NCBI GenBank assembly: GCA_001632425.1
Contig: KV425567.1
Location: forward strand, 186,001 to 250,000
Origin: Neolentinus lepideus HHB14362 ss-1
Taxonomy: Eukaryota; Basidiomycota; Agaricomycetes; Gloeophyllales; Gloeophyllaceae
Length of the DNA: 64,000 nt
Direction: 5' to 3'
Made by a program: the position numbers and the translations under genes. Below are positions 1-11,336 of this stretch, piece after piece (position 1 is the first letter of the stretch; the number at the start of each line of letters is the position of its first letter). The notes beneath the pieces were generated by a model. The model was not told the DNA's origin and did no database searches. It worked only from the letters and a program-made list of their open reading frames with translations.

Positions 1-2373
1 TGTTTGATACCCCACCAATCCTCTCGGAGACTGTTGACCCGAACGAATCCCTACGGTCACCTTCGGAAGGTCCCCATCGTCCAGACAATAATCCGGCTGG
101 GGAAGAGGGCGTGCTCGATATTCCGGAGGCGCTGTTGCGATTCCATGCCTGTAAAGCCTTCACTTTCCAATTGGTGCTTACTTTTGCCAATGTCGCAGCT
201 GTGTCAGAATCCTTCAATTTCTCAGCGTAGTCCCATATACTCGAACGGGCTGACGCTGGAGCAAGGGAGTCAGTGATAAGTACAGAGCTTGTTGACGGTG
301 AATGGGGTCCTGAACCAGCCGGAGAAGATGGTGGGAGGGGTGAAGACGGCACGTCCATTGAACTTTGATTTGTGATCCCTCTCCAAACAGTGGTTGCAAG
401 ACGAGATGTCAAACCAGACGGTTGCCCTGCCGGTGACTTCGGAGAGATCGTGGAGCTGGGCAACGGTGAACTGGGAGGTTGAGGAGAAGTGGGTGTAACC
501 ACGGAGCTCTGATTCATGAAACCTTTCCAGACCGTACTTGCGAGACGAGAAGTTAGGACTGATGTCTCCTGTGTCTCAGCTGTCTCTGTTTCGTTGCCTT
601 CGTCTTCATCGTCTTCATCATCATCTGTCAGATCTTCTTCAGGAGACACATCTGCCACCTGGTTCGTGAAGCCTCGCCACATGGTGTCTCGGAGTCTGGT
701 ACTGAGACTGACATTTACGACAGTAGTCGATTTTATCTGTTGCTCTCGCCGGTGAAGGAGTTCCATTGCCGTGGTGAGTATGCTCTCAACCCCACCTACC
801 GCGTCCACAGGATACATCTGCAAAAGTGACATCCCTTCCATGAAGGCATCGCTGCGTTCCCACACTCGTAGGGGTGATGGAGGAGGAAGTGAATCATCCT
901 CGATCCACAGGCCAGATACTTTGTAGTTGGGCTTGCCGAGTCTGAGATCCAATAAGACATCTTATACAGGAAGAGCCTCGTGAGACTGACCTTGCAAGAG
1001 GTATTTTGGCCCGAATCAACATGCTAGTGCAGATATCAAGTAGGTAGTCCAATTTCGGATTTGAGCTCTTCGTTGCCGAAGGACGACTAAACAGAGCATC
1101 CCAGACAGCACAAACAGCTGCGAGAGGCAGCGTATGTGTCAACAGTGGAGCTAGCCATCGACTGAAAGACAAATTAGAGTCGTTCGGAGAAATTAGCATT
1201 TGAGATCGAGCTTACTATGAATAATGTGGAAGCGCAGGATCCAGGCCTTTTGCTCGCTAGAATCCCTGTCAACCCCTAAGTCAAAACAGAAGGAATCCAT
1301 AACTCACGAGGTTCACAGCCAAGTCTTCATCAGCCCAGGCAAGGCGTTCACCCAGCCTTTGCATCCAGATACCGCCGCCTTCCTCGTCCTCTAGCTCGGA
1401 GAACTCACTGACCATTGCCTCAAACACCCAGAAAGTATCCGCTTCGACGTGTGCTAAATCTTGGATGTCGAGCTCGCAACTGAGGACGGTATACACAGGT
1501 AACAGAAGGGAAGCAATGTGCGGGGAACGGTGTGCTGGATTGAGCCGCGTATGAACGTAGAGAAGACGCAACAACGCAGAAGAATGTCTCTCTGGAGCTG
1601 GTGTCGCATTAAAAGGTTGAGAAGGAAAGAGTGTCGTCGAAGCCGTCTGATGAGGTGCCACAGTGACAGCGGACGGCTCATCATCATCATCACTTTCAAG
1701 ACGGATCTCCGGAGTGTATTTCTCAGACAGATCACCGTTTTCGGCTGCTTGGATGAGACGTAGTCGTTTGTTCAAGTTATCCAAACAAGACAGTCTGTTA
1801 TTTTGGGGGCCTGCGCCTTCCAACGGGGGAAACTCAGGTGGTTCCGATTCTTCCTCCAATGAGGAGAAAAGGCTTCTCGGGACACGATTCAGCTCTCTGT
1901 ACACTTTGAGCAACTCATCATCCAAGGGTACCAGCGGGTTTTGAGGTGGAGGGAGCGTGGAAAATGGTTCCAACAGTCGACTTACAAGATCCTACAAAGA
2001 CATACTTAATCAGATATTACACAGATGAATTGAAAATGCGCACATAATAATTGTCCCTATGTTTGTCGGCTTCGGTCGGCCAGCCAGCCCTCAGCACCGG
2101 AAGGGTGCCAAGAAGTAGTCTACCGAATGGATATAAGCACAGGTAGCAGACAAGGGCATGTTAAACTTGCCTCCAGATTCGTGGCCTAAGCCATGGAGGA
2201 TGGTCAGGTATCCCTGAACAAGTGGATGTGAGAGAAGATTAGGGCGGAGACCATTTCGTAAACTTACCATGTATGCATAAAGATCGCAAGCGAGGCATGT
2301 CAACCACTGGTACTTGCGAAGAGGGGTCTAATAATTCGGAGAGTGCATCCACTCTAATGAAATCAGCGCTCAT
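1..2373 (-). CDS. Rab-GAP TBC domain protein (3' end beyond the window)
   Basis: Predicted GTPase-activating protein for Rab GTPases in membrane traffic. The spliced frame reads GIPDHPPWLRPRIWRLLLG followed by GTLP, the canonical start of a TBC domain. It continues through exons at about 2.1-1.28 kb (NRVPRSL, LLRLLYVHTRLNPAHRSPHI, EADTFWVFEAMVSEF) and 1.2-0.9 kb (RWLAPLLTHTLPL, VCAVWDALF). The catalytic Arg candidate is in GRP/LRPRIW-type context, but the IxxDxxR and YxQ fingers are not clear-cut by eye. The tail from about 890 down to 1 is acidic and Ser/Pro-rich, carries three copies of a T-x-RL-x-x-T-x-W-x-G motif, and stays open at base 1, so the C-terminus is missing. One intron (2120-2170) has GC-AG ends. 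The ATG at 2373 is only one option, because the frame is open upstream into an Ist1 domain. TBC assignment is strong; the start is uncertain. Confidence 0.85.
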
Positions 2374-3114
2374 ACGAAGCTCTCGGAGCAGCGAGCGAAT
2401 GACCGACCTTTGTTCCGGCGACAAGTCGGGCGTCCATTTCACACCTGCTGACTTCGCAATGGCACTCAAGAACTCATCCAGGCTTGCAATGGAAGGCAAG
2501 GGCATGTTGAGGGCCCGGACAACCTGCACTGCGTGAGACAAGTACAGCAATCGCTGACAGCGGACATACTTTCGAAGACACGTAGTTGTCACGGTTGTTC
2601 ATGGCTGAGCGCGCAAAATCGGGGCCTAATTCTTGGGTAAGAACATCCCTGACAAGTAGGAGTTCTGAGAAATTGCAGGGCATCAGGAATTGAATAAAAC
2701 TAAGAAGTTCGCCCAGACTAACCTTTGCATTCGACATGAGGAGAAGCATATATAACAGTGGATGTCGCCTCCACTAAGCTCGGACTTGGAGCACTATCGG
2801 TGTGACCGGGCATGAGTACTACGCGTTGGTTTCGTGGACTTCTGCAGCGCACCTACGCTCGAGCTCACTAAAGTGCTCAATAATGGTTCCAAGATGCATG
2901 CCCAAGACTTCCAAAACATCTCCAAATGCGTCTTCCCTGATAAGTTTCTGCGCCTTAGCTCGAGCAAGGGAGACATTTCCTTCCCGCAGCAGAGTAACTA
3001 TGTCGCCACGAGTTATCTGGCCTTGCGAATCCTTTCTGGCTTGCAGCTGGCCCACACGCTGAGCCGCCAAGCGAATCTGTGCCTTGGAGTCAAGTTCACT
3101 CGCAGCCCATCTCT
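2374..3114 (-). CDS. Ist1-domain protein (ESCRT-III/Vps4 regulator), probably the N-terminal half of an Ist1-TBC fusion
   Basis: Ist1 binds ESCRT-III and regulates the Vps4 ATPase in multivesicular-body sorting. The spliced exons read SKAQIRLAAQRVGQLQARK, QGQITRGDIVTLLREGNVSL, ARAKAQKLIREDAFGDVLEV, EHFSELER, VEATSTVIYASPHVECKELL, LTQELGPDFARSAMNNRDNY and SLDEFLSAIAKSAGVKWTPD, which is the whole helical Ist1 domain in order. Introns of about 50-60 bases separate the exons. The first recognisable exon ends upstream at about 3114 and has no in-frame ATG before a TGA, so a short first exon must lie further up (an ATG at 3418 is a candidate). No stop codon separates this domain from the TBC domain. 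A protein made without splicing the next intron would end CIHGKFTKWSPP at 2239, giving an Ist1-only form. The family call is firm; gene limits are not. Confidence 0.85.
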
Positions 3115-3495
3115 CTGTAATTTCACTTCGCGCACCTTGACGCGAGTGCCATCCATCTCACAAGGTACACTATGCCAGCACAGGCTCGAGACGTTGCGTT
3201 ATACAAGTGAAATCTCGTGGCGTCAGACCAGTCAACCTGTCGTCAGGATAGGAAATTATGGAATGAAGAGGGTGTATCTAGAGTCCGACCAGAAGTTACC
3301 GCAAGCACACTGGCAGGTGCGAGCGGATAACCTAAGTATTCGACATGTTCACCTTAATATGCCACGTGCTGCCGGACGCTTCCACATGATCGCGGCCATT
3401 AACATCGGAGGGGCCCATTAAGCTCCATTGATGATTGCAATCCCTGTGACTGTACAAATAGTAATACGGCAGCATGAAGATATAATGTAGTCTCC

Positions 3496-4452
3496 TTATA
3501 CATATTTTATGGGCACGGGTTTTGAGAGTCTATCGCGCCTGCCACTACTACCCGCAGACTTTCTGTGGTCGTTGCGTAAGGAGGTAGGGTCCGGAACGGG
3601 GGTCGAAGGATCATCAGAGAATACAGCATCTAGCAGTTCTTTCATCCTTTGCGAGCTGTCGCAGATTCCTAACGCTGTGGCGTGTACATGTCCATCGGCT
3701 TGCTGCATAGGAAGAGTAGAAGCGCGAACAGGCGGCTTCTCCGGGTCTTCTGGCGCTGTAGACTGCATGTCGAGGAGAAGATGAGGGAATCGGTATACTA
3801 CCACAATCAGAAAAAAACTATACGCCAATACTAAAGAGAGTTAGCCGTCTATGACCAATGGGACCTCGAGTAGTAGTACAACGCACGAAAAGCAGGATTG
3901 ATCCAGCTGGCTATGAGGATGTACATGTTGATTAACATGCAAACACCTTGCTGATCAGGAGCTAGGTACATCAGTAAGCAGACACATAGCTAGCTTGAGA
4001 ACGTCGTCAACATACTTTCATCAGGACATTGGAACCGAGGGCTCCATAGGACATAAGAGATAGCAACACCTATATCATCATTCCAGTCTCTGTTCAGACT
4101 TCCGGGCATACAGAGTCTATCGCTCGAAGACTCACCAATGTGTGCCATAAGAAGGAAGAAGAGGCGGGCGGCATCGAGCCACACTCTGAATCTAGTAAGG
4201 ATTCTAGACAGCTGGTGAGGTTCCCGTACAATATTATTGATCCTCAGGAATTCACGGACAGAAGGGGTAACATGATAATTGTGATGGTGTTGACGATTAA
4301 AAGGAGAACAGCAAACGATCCTAGCACGAACAGTTAAATGGCACTCAAAGAAGCACCATATCAGACGAACGTTCTTGAACATCCGAAACATCCCAGCGTA
4401 AGAATATTTCCAGGCATAATAATACAATCCATAGGAGGCTAATGAATGTCAT
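3496..4452 (-). CDS. putative multi-pass membrane protein, family not recognised
   Basis: I do not recognise this gene. Several short open stretches bounded by plausible splice sites encode hydrophobic segments: VMTFISLLWIVLLCLEIFL near 4.43 kb, SFAVLLLIVNTITIIMLPLL near 4.3 kb, VLLSLMSYGALGSNVLM near 4.06 kb, CMLINMYILIASWINPAF near 3.9 kb and AYSFFLIVVVYRF near 3.8 kb. A polar C-terminal tail of roughly 90 residues follows, ending at a TAA at 3496-3498. This pattern of about five membrane spans over small exons plus a hydrophilic tail resembles lineage-specific fungal membrane proteins. The start is a guess: the ATG at 4452 is used, but further exons could lie up to about 4860, where another hydrophobic stretch (ALVAWLVLCILHPL) is seen. 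No catalytic motif is visible. It could be a partly decayed gene. Confidence 0.4.
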
Positions 4453-5055
4453 GACAGCTGCGGTACATGATTAAGAGTCAGTACATGGCGAGTAAAAGCA
4501 AGGCAGGAGAGGACATACCGAAAGAGACACCACGAACTTTTAAAAATACAGAGGCAGCCATTGAATGCTCGCATTAACCGTTGTTGAGATGATATAAGGG
4601 TAGTAATGGCTAGACGCGTAGCGGATGTAAAATACAGAGGACCAGCCAGGCTACCAGAGCCGAAGACAAGGAAGGGGGACAAGGAGGTAGTGAGCGGTTA
4701 GAGGGCACGCTTGATACGTGCAGGCTATGTATAGACTGACGTTCATTTGAGCACTGTGGCACGGAAATGAACTTGGAACAAAGACGTACAACTGCATCCT
4801 TTTGTGCTTTACTCCTCCGGCCCGCCGGCATTACCCGATTTGTCCTTCCAACCGGCGCCACCCTCCACTTTCGGCTGTCAATTAATGCCTCTGTAAAGCC
4901 AGCTATACGGTCTTAGCAGTGAACGCCGAATTTCAAGTTGAACGGCTCGAGCAGTGAAATCGTGAAGAAGTTGAAGTCTACAAGCGACTGTGGTCACCTA
5001 GGGACACAGCTATATTGCACACGTACATTGTCTGTGTCCGCAATCCAGACACGCC
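4453..5055. other. intergenic region upstream of the MFS gene
   Basis: About 600 bases between the minus-strand membrane protein and the plus-strand transporter. Extra 5' exons of the former may lie here (a hydrophobic stretch near 4640-4690). Nothing else is recognised. Confidence 0.4.
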
Positions 5056-6911
5056 ATGTCTTCACTTGTACGTCTTGCGCAGCTGGGTCTTGTGTGCTTG
5101 TCCATCGCCGGCAATGCGTCCGTATTAAAACACGTCTCTACCCGTCATTGACATTTACACTGGTTCTGCAGGCTATGCGCAGGTGGAATTTTCACGTTTC
5201 CGTTGATATCGCCAGCATTGGCGACTCATTTGAAGCTTACACAACCTCAATTAACAACTATAGTGCTAGCGTACGTCCAGACCTCGTTGTTGCTGTCATT
5301 GTGCATATATTGAACACGCCTCTTGCTTAGAGGTATGGTCGGGCAGTATCCCTTCGCTGCCATAGTGGGAAAGTGCATTGACAAATACGGTCCTTGGGCT
5401 TGCTCCCTCATTGCATCCATATTGTTTTCTTCCTCCTTCGGATCATTCTCGCTCGAGATTGCAAAGACAGCGGATGATGTTTTGCAGCCTTCAGCGTCAT
5501 CTTTCCAGCGTCTGACGGTCTTCTTCTTCATGGCTGGATTAGGCACTGTATTTTCGTAAGTTCAATCATCGTGTGACATGATTTCCCCGCAATAATTGAG
5601 TCTAGGTATTTTTCCGCTTTATTTGCGGCCTCAAAGAATTTTCCTGACTACATAGGAGTGGCGTCTGGTGCTACAATGGCTTTGTTCGGTTTATCTCCAC
5701 TTTTTCTATCCGTGATCGCCTCGACATTCTTCACCAATCCGGACGCAGGATTGCAGGTTTCGAGCTACCTCATGTGCCTGGCCGTCCTTGTGGGCCTCGT
5801 AAATCTTTGTGGCGCCGTGATCCTTAGGTCATCGAAGAAGAGCGTACAGGATAGGGAAGAGTCCGGAGCTGAGACCTCTCAACAGGTGCAAGATGTCGAG
5901 GAGCCGGATGAACGTGCCCCTTTGCTTCCAGGCAAAGCACCCACCGCCACGATTGATGTTAGTACCGTAGATGAAGGTGCTACCGTGGTCGACCTCTTGA
6001 AGAATCGCCATTTCTGGGTACTCGTCATGATCACACTATTGGTCTGCGGAGCCGTGAGTTCTGTTAAAAAATAAGTGAGCAGCAAGTATTAACAGTCTTA
6101 GTGTGAAATGATCATGTCGAACACGGGCTCCATAGTCCTTTCACTCCCACAATCTTCGAATCCAGGAATGAAGGTTACCAGTTTTCAGCGGTCTGGAACA
6201 GACGTCGCCACCTCTGCCCAGGTTCGCCTCCTGTCTCTCGCGAACACTATATCGCGATTGTTCTTTGGTCCTCTTGCGGACTATATATCACCTGTGGCCT
6301 CCTATTTACCAAGCGGTGAGCGTGCTTTCCCGCGGCAGCATTTTATAAGTCGCGTGGCGTTCTTGTCATTATCCTCGATGCTCCTGGCGATCACGCTCTT
6401 CAGTGTACAACTAAACGTCAGGACTCAGGCGGACCTATGGCTTCTAAGGTGATACAGTTACTTGGTCATACTTTAATTGCTAATGATCTTCCAGTGTGGG
6501 CACCGGAATGACCTATGGGACGACGTTCACAGTTCTGTGCGTAAACATTCTCTTGTACCATCACTGCACTGATTCTACGTCCATGATGTCTGTACCACAA
6601 GTCCAAGGTGAGATATGAACATTTGGAGCATGGACAGCCATTAACTTTCTGCGCTGATCAGTATTATCTCGTCCATATGGGGTCTGAGCAACATGGCACG
6701 CAACTTCGGCATTCTCTCATACGCGCCGTTCATCGGCACACCATTGTTTTCGTACTTGTATGCGTTCGTTGCAACATCGCATGCCCCGGACAATGGAATA
6801 TGCCAAGGGGCGTCATGTTGGAGGTTCACATTCTGGGTAGCCACGGGTGCTTCTATCGTCGCCTTCTGTGGGTCTCTATACCTTTGGAGGGAATGGAAGG
6901 GACGCCTATGA
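5056..6911 (+). CDS. MFS transporter of the MCH1/Nodulin-like type
   Basis: Predicted 12-span major facilitator, closest in pattern to yeast Mch1 and plant nodulin-like carriers; the substrate is unknown. After splicing, the N-terminal half reads LCAGGIFTFPLISPALATHL, LTQPQLTTIVLAG and MVGQYPFAAIVGKCIDKYGP, then SGATMALFGLSPLFLSVIAS. A long polar loop (about 5850-6000) contains DERAPLLPGK, an acidic dileucine-like motif of the kind used for vacuolar sorting. The C-terminal half has the family hallmark EMIMSNTGSIVLSLPQ and ANTISRLFFGPLADYI, ending GSLYLWREWKGRL at 6911. The start at 5056 (MSSLVRLAQLGLVCLSIAG) fits if a GT donor at about 5101 joins the exon beginning LCAGG. The intron after ATAGTGCTAGC joins A to GMVGQYP in frame. 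Family call is confident; transport function is inferred. Confidence 0.85.
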
Positions 6912-7194
6912 TGATGCCCAGAGAAGCGGACTAAATATTCTGATTTATATCGGCACAATCTGCGAATATTATAATATTATATACGATTATCAGTAAGAAA
7001 TATATCCTGGCATAAGACGCCCTCGGTCCGTTCGGGCGGGCCGCGTAATATTCGTTTTTCCTGCCCAAGTGTGCCATCATCGTCATCGACAATGCGTAAT
7101 CATACAGTCTTCGGCTACACACGCCGCATTCATCTGGTACAGCTTGACGCAGCGTTTTCTGACTTGTCTTCTGTGTAACAACTGGAATCACAAT

Positions 7195-8091
7195 ATGGCG
7201 TTCAAAGCAGGACCTCTACTTCTACACACGACAGCGGCAGCTGTCATGGCGTACGGCTACAGCAGTCTTGGAAGTTTGGTACAGAACGCTTGGATTGAGA
7301 GGCAGAAGGGGGGCCACACGCAGTTTCTGACGATACAAGGGTGAGATATCCTACAAGTTTATCCTGTCACTAGGTATTAAGAACAATGATATTCCGGTCT
7401 TCAGACTCATGATCGCTTGGTTAACGATGACAGTCAGCTTAGTGCTAGATGTAGTCCCGTCGTTCACGGGTTCGCCGAGATGTTTCCGCTGTTGGTTAGA
7501 CTTCTGATGGTCGCACATTTTAGCTCTGCGTAAGGTCAAGCGGGTTCTACTCATGATCGCACTGTCGGTACGTTTTTGTTTCGTTCTCCCCATCGACTTA
7601 TGGGACTGACTGCATCCAGGTAGCTGTAGTCGTGTCGTCCATCTACTGGACTCTGGTACTATTCATGCCGCACATGATCCTTCAAGCTAATCCGGGGACC
7701 ACCCCGCCGACCTCCTCTACAGAGGCTCCGAAGCTGGTGCGGATACCTCTCAGGATTGATTTGGCTTTGCACGCTGCGCCAGGCATAAGCTTACTCGCCG
7801 ACTTCTTGCTTTTCGAGAAGAAGTATAGCAGAAATGAAGCCAGTTACGCTGCTCCTGTCCTCAGTGCTTTATTTGGGCTCGGTTATGGTAACTGGGTGGA
7901 GTATCTGGCTAAATTTAACGGGTCGTGTAAGTCGTCATGTCTTCGTATGCTCCGTTCCATATTGAGAAGCCCATCTAGTCCCATACCCTTTCTTGACGGA
8001 GAATCCGTTGGAGATACGAGTTGCCATATACTGTGGTGCCGTCACTCTTGCTCTCGTGTCATTCTGGTTGATCAATGCCCTTCATAAATGA
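7195..8091 (+). CDS. FAR-17a/AIG1-like integral membrane protein
   Basis: Member of the FAR-17a/AIG1 (ADTRP-like) family of about six-span membrane proteins. Animal members hydrolyse branched fatty-acid esters of hydroxy fatty acids using conserved Thr and His residues; activity here is inferred only from family. Exon 1 (7195 to about 7341) encodes MAFKAGPLLLHTTAAAVMAY and ERQKGGHTQFLTIQG. Exon 2 continues LMIAWLTMTVSLVLDVVPS, then ALSVAVVVSSIYWTLVLFM with a loop rich in Pro/Thr, IDLALHAAPGISLLADFLLF (holding the characteristic H-x-x-P), and SALFGLGYGNWVEYLAKFNG. The last exon gives EIRVAIYCGAVTLALVSFW and stops at 8089-8091. It lies 280 bases after the MFS gene in the same direction. Internal splice sites are approximate. 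Confidence 0.85.
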
Positions 8092-8465
8092 TCCTCTCTG
8101 TACTTGCATCTGGAATTATATTAGAATACCAAATATTATCCTCCCAATAATGGACGCCATCGAATATAGTATTATTGCACGAAGTACTGACCCTATAGAT
8201 TGGCTTTTCTTGGATGGATCTGCATCTTTCAGGGCTGTTGCCGCTGCTGTCTGATGACAAATTGGATCTGTTCAAATTCATTTGCGGTGCCGATGTATTG
8301 ATGCTACAGCCTGAGCAGTGCAGCCCCGGGGCGCCACTTTACAAAAGCGGTGGCTCGTCTTCTGGTTAGGGCTAGATTCCTTATTTGGAACTGATACGCG
8401 CTGATACGCGGCGGCACATTTGCTTCCGTGTATCTTACTGTTAGCGTTTTGACGAACCAGTTTGT
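8092..8465. other. intergenic region / promoter of the formamidase-like gene
   Basis: About 370 bases with no gene. It contains an exact head-to-tail duplication of CTGATACGCG at 8391-8410, about 60-75 bases before the next start codon. Confidence 0.5.
8391..8410. repeat. 10-bp exact tandem duplication in a promoter
   Basis: CTGATACGCG occurs twice back to back. It sits just upstream of the formamidase-like gene and could be a paired protein-binding site or a chance slippage event. Confidence 0.7.
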
Positions 8466-9472
8466 ATGCTGTCCAGGACTTTGTTGAAGACAAATTACAA
8501 ATCTTGCCTTTCTGCTGCATATACACGTACCTCGACTCGTGTCATGTCGGCCACTGGAATCCACGAATACCTCAATCTTCCATATACCGACTCATCCTCC
8601 GAAGATGTCTATCACCAGTTCGACGTATTCACTCCATTAAACCCGGAGACAGTATCATTGTCTCCACTGATTTGCTTCGTGCACGGTGGGGCTTGGCGAA
8701 GGTACGTGTGGCTGCTTGCCATACCGCCTTCTATCATAACGTTGTTCCGTTATGTAGCGAAGACAAGTCTTACCATCGTTCCCTTGCCCGAAAGCTTGTC
8801 AAGTGCACGCAATATCCAGTTGCTCTTCCAAACTATAGGTTAACACCAAAGATCCCCACTACAAATGACTATCTCTACCATCCGGCGCACGCGGAAGATA
8901 TCCTCCAATTCCTCAATTTTATCAGGACTTGGCAAGGTCCTGAGTCTACGCCACTATATGATGCATCAAGAATATATCTACTTGGCCACAGCTGCGGGGC
9001 ACACATCTTGACTTCAATCTTCCTCGATTCTTCTGGTATTATTCCGTCCTTGACCCCCTCCCCAGCCCTGTCTAGCGCAGTGCGGGGGATTGGTATGTCC
9101 GAAGGAATCTACGACTTAAATCGGCTGCTAGAAAGCTTCCCAGGATATCGGGAGTGGTTCATCGAGAACGCGTTTGGGAAGAAAGACGATTATTCGCCCT
9201 TCTCCAGCACGACACTGCCCTTGCGGGAGGGCTCCTTGCATACGAACTGGCTGGTTATCCATTCGAAGGGTGATACTCTTGTTGATGAACTCCAAGCCAG
9301 GTTGATCTATGAGCACCTCTGTCGATTATACAGGGGTAAGGGCATGTCTGCCGAGATGCATGTTGCAAAGAACTGGGACGATCTTGATGAAGAACATAAT
9401 GTCCTTTTACGAGGCGACAAGTACGTGCAGATCGTCTCAGACTTCATCCTAGGCCAGGCTTCCACCATGTAG
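8466..9472 (+). CDS. kynurenine formamidase-like alpha/beta hydrolase
   Basis: Likely hydrolyses N-formyl-kynurenine to kynurenine and formate (BNA7/AFMID step). The alpha/beta-hydrolase hallmarks are present: the oxyanion motif HGGAWR, split by an intron at 8702-8757 that restores WRSEDKSYHRSLARKL; YRLTPK; the nucleophile elbow LLGHSCGAH (GHSxG serine); an acid candidate in VIHSKGDTLVD; and a catalytic His candidate in DEEHNVLL. About 317 residues, normal for the family. The ATG at 8466 adds MLSRTLLKTNYKSCL, a basic stretch with no acids that could be a mitochondrial presequence. The ATG at 8544 (MSATGIHEYL) would give a cytosolic form. The next genes are kynureninase and kynurenine 3-monooxygenase, which strengthens the assignment over a generic esterase. 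Confidence 0.85.
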
Positions 9473-9537
9473 GCTTTATTATGTACGGGTCTACACCGCG
9501 ATCATACATCACATTTATCATATTGCCGGAAGGGCGC

Positions 9538-11336
9538 TCAAGCCTTCACAGAATCCAATACAGTCTCCATGACTGCGGCAGCACGTTCACAGTCTTCCGC
9601 CGTGTTATACAACGGTGCAGGTGCCAAACGTATGACATCTGGCTTTCTCTCGTCCCCGACAACACCGTGTCTCAATAACCCGTCGAACACCTTCTGCATG
9701 ATGCCCACGCCAATCGGCAAGAATAATAACGACAGCTGTGCGCCCCTGCTCTCTGGATCGGAAGGCGTGATAATCGTAAATCCGGGTCTTCCCTTCTCAC
9801 TGTCTTCCGTTGGTCGGTTGTCCCCACGGAGGTACTTCTCTGCAACCTCGCCCACGGGCACGAACCATTTAGACTCTAGGAGCTTGCGTTCTAGCAAGCT
9901 TGTTAGTGTTATTGATCGGGGTCTAATTGATTCCATCATTCCTGCTTCCTCGAACACTCCCAAGGACCCTAGGAGAGAGACAGTAGCGAGGACGGACGGG
10001 TTGGATTGCTGAAGTCCTTGTGCGCCCCGGATAGGCGAGAATCTGGGCGGCATCTGGAAGCGCGTGGCGGGATCATGCCCCCACCAGCCTGCCAGTCTAA
10101 CGCAGAGGAGTATCGTAAGTACGCGAATAGGAAGCGATTATACTCGAAAACGAGGATGAACAAGGGCTGGGAAGAAAACAATTACGGTGGAAGGGAAGCT
10201 GCCGGACAGTCATACGATGCTCACTTTGGTAATACTTTGCCTTCCCAACTGTCATGCATGTATAGGCCGGCGATCCCTCCCGGACCGGAGTTGAGGTATT
10301 TGTAGGAGCACCAGACCGCAAAATCAACGCGCCAGTCGTGCAGTGAGAGAGGAACGTTGCCTATGGCGTGGGCTAGATCGAATCCACACATGCAACCCTA
10401 GTCGAGAAAGACGTTCGTACCACATGAAGAGAAAAAAAAGAAGGAATAATACGTCAAGCTGAGTTGCAGAAGTTACGGCCATGGAAGAAGGCGGACCTGC
10501 TCTTTGGCGGCCTGGGCAATAGATTTCATGGGAAACCATTGTCCCGTGTAGTACTGGATTCCGCTAAATAGGACGAGTGCTATTGTTTCGCCTTGTTCTC
10601 GGATAACTTTCAGAATGTCATCCTCCCTTAAAGTAAATTCGCCTTCTCGTGGCGACACTTCAAGTATTGCGTCTTTGGGGTTGAGACCATGCAGCGCAAC
10701 TTGCGAAGCGAATGCATACTAGGCAGCGGAGTTAAGTCACGAAAATATGACTCGGAGAAAATTCCGAAATGTAGAAGGCGGACCTGGTCGGAAGGGAAGG
10801 CCCTGGCTTCACATAAAATCTTGTATCGCGTGGATGTAGGCATGTAAAACAGATTCATCATCAGATGAAGGTTCGCAGTTAGCGTCCCCATGCAGGCGAC
10901 CTCGGACTCCCGCGCTCCTAGAAACGCAATTAGGTACGAGGACCGACGCTAAGCACCGAGGGCAGATATGTAGTACCGACGAGTCTTGCTAGGTAGGGAT
11001 GGACACGGTCCGCTATATTCATCCACTCTCTGCCATGGGGGTGAGAGAAATGGCCTTGGACAGCCCTAGGAGCAAATAATAATTTGTATTAGGGGATGGA
11101 ATATGAGAGAATATTTACAGTGAACCCCAGACGGACAGCTCCTCGTTGACGAGTTCTGCCGCACGCTTGGGCAGAAGACCGAGGGAATTTCCACAGAGAT
11201 AAGTGGATGGTGAGTCGGCTGTAAGCGAAGATTAGCAGCGATGCGGGTGCGGTATTTTTTGCGAACCTTGTTCGTTGGGGAGACAGGTGCCACCAACGGC
11301 GTTGTTCGAGGGCAAGGCGAAGTTGTGGCGTAGCAT
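9538..11336 (-). CDS. kynureninase
   Basis: PLP-dependent kynureninase (BNA5/KYNU), which cleaves 3-hydroxykynurenine to 3-hydroxyanthranilate plus alanine. Spliced exons show, in order: [97 protein letters not shown] (PLP-binding Asp and His); [17 protein letters not shown] (Schiff-base Lys in SYKYLN); and [24 protein letters not shown] C-terminal motifs ending [11 protein letters not shown]. The gene stops at 9538. The start is unresolved. ATG 11336 begins just before the first conserved exon, while the same frame continues upstream through a TAG to an ATG at 11480, so a short 5' exon may exist. It lies tail-to-tail with the formamidase gene and divergent from the 3-monooxygenase. Confidence 0.92.

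Noticed and set aside
2834..3421. 195-codon plus-strand frame
   Set aside because: Antisense to the Ist1 exons and introns; no similarity.
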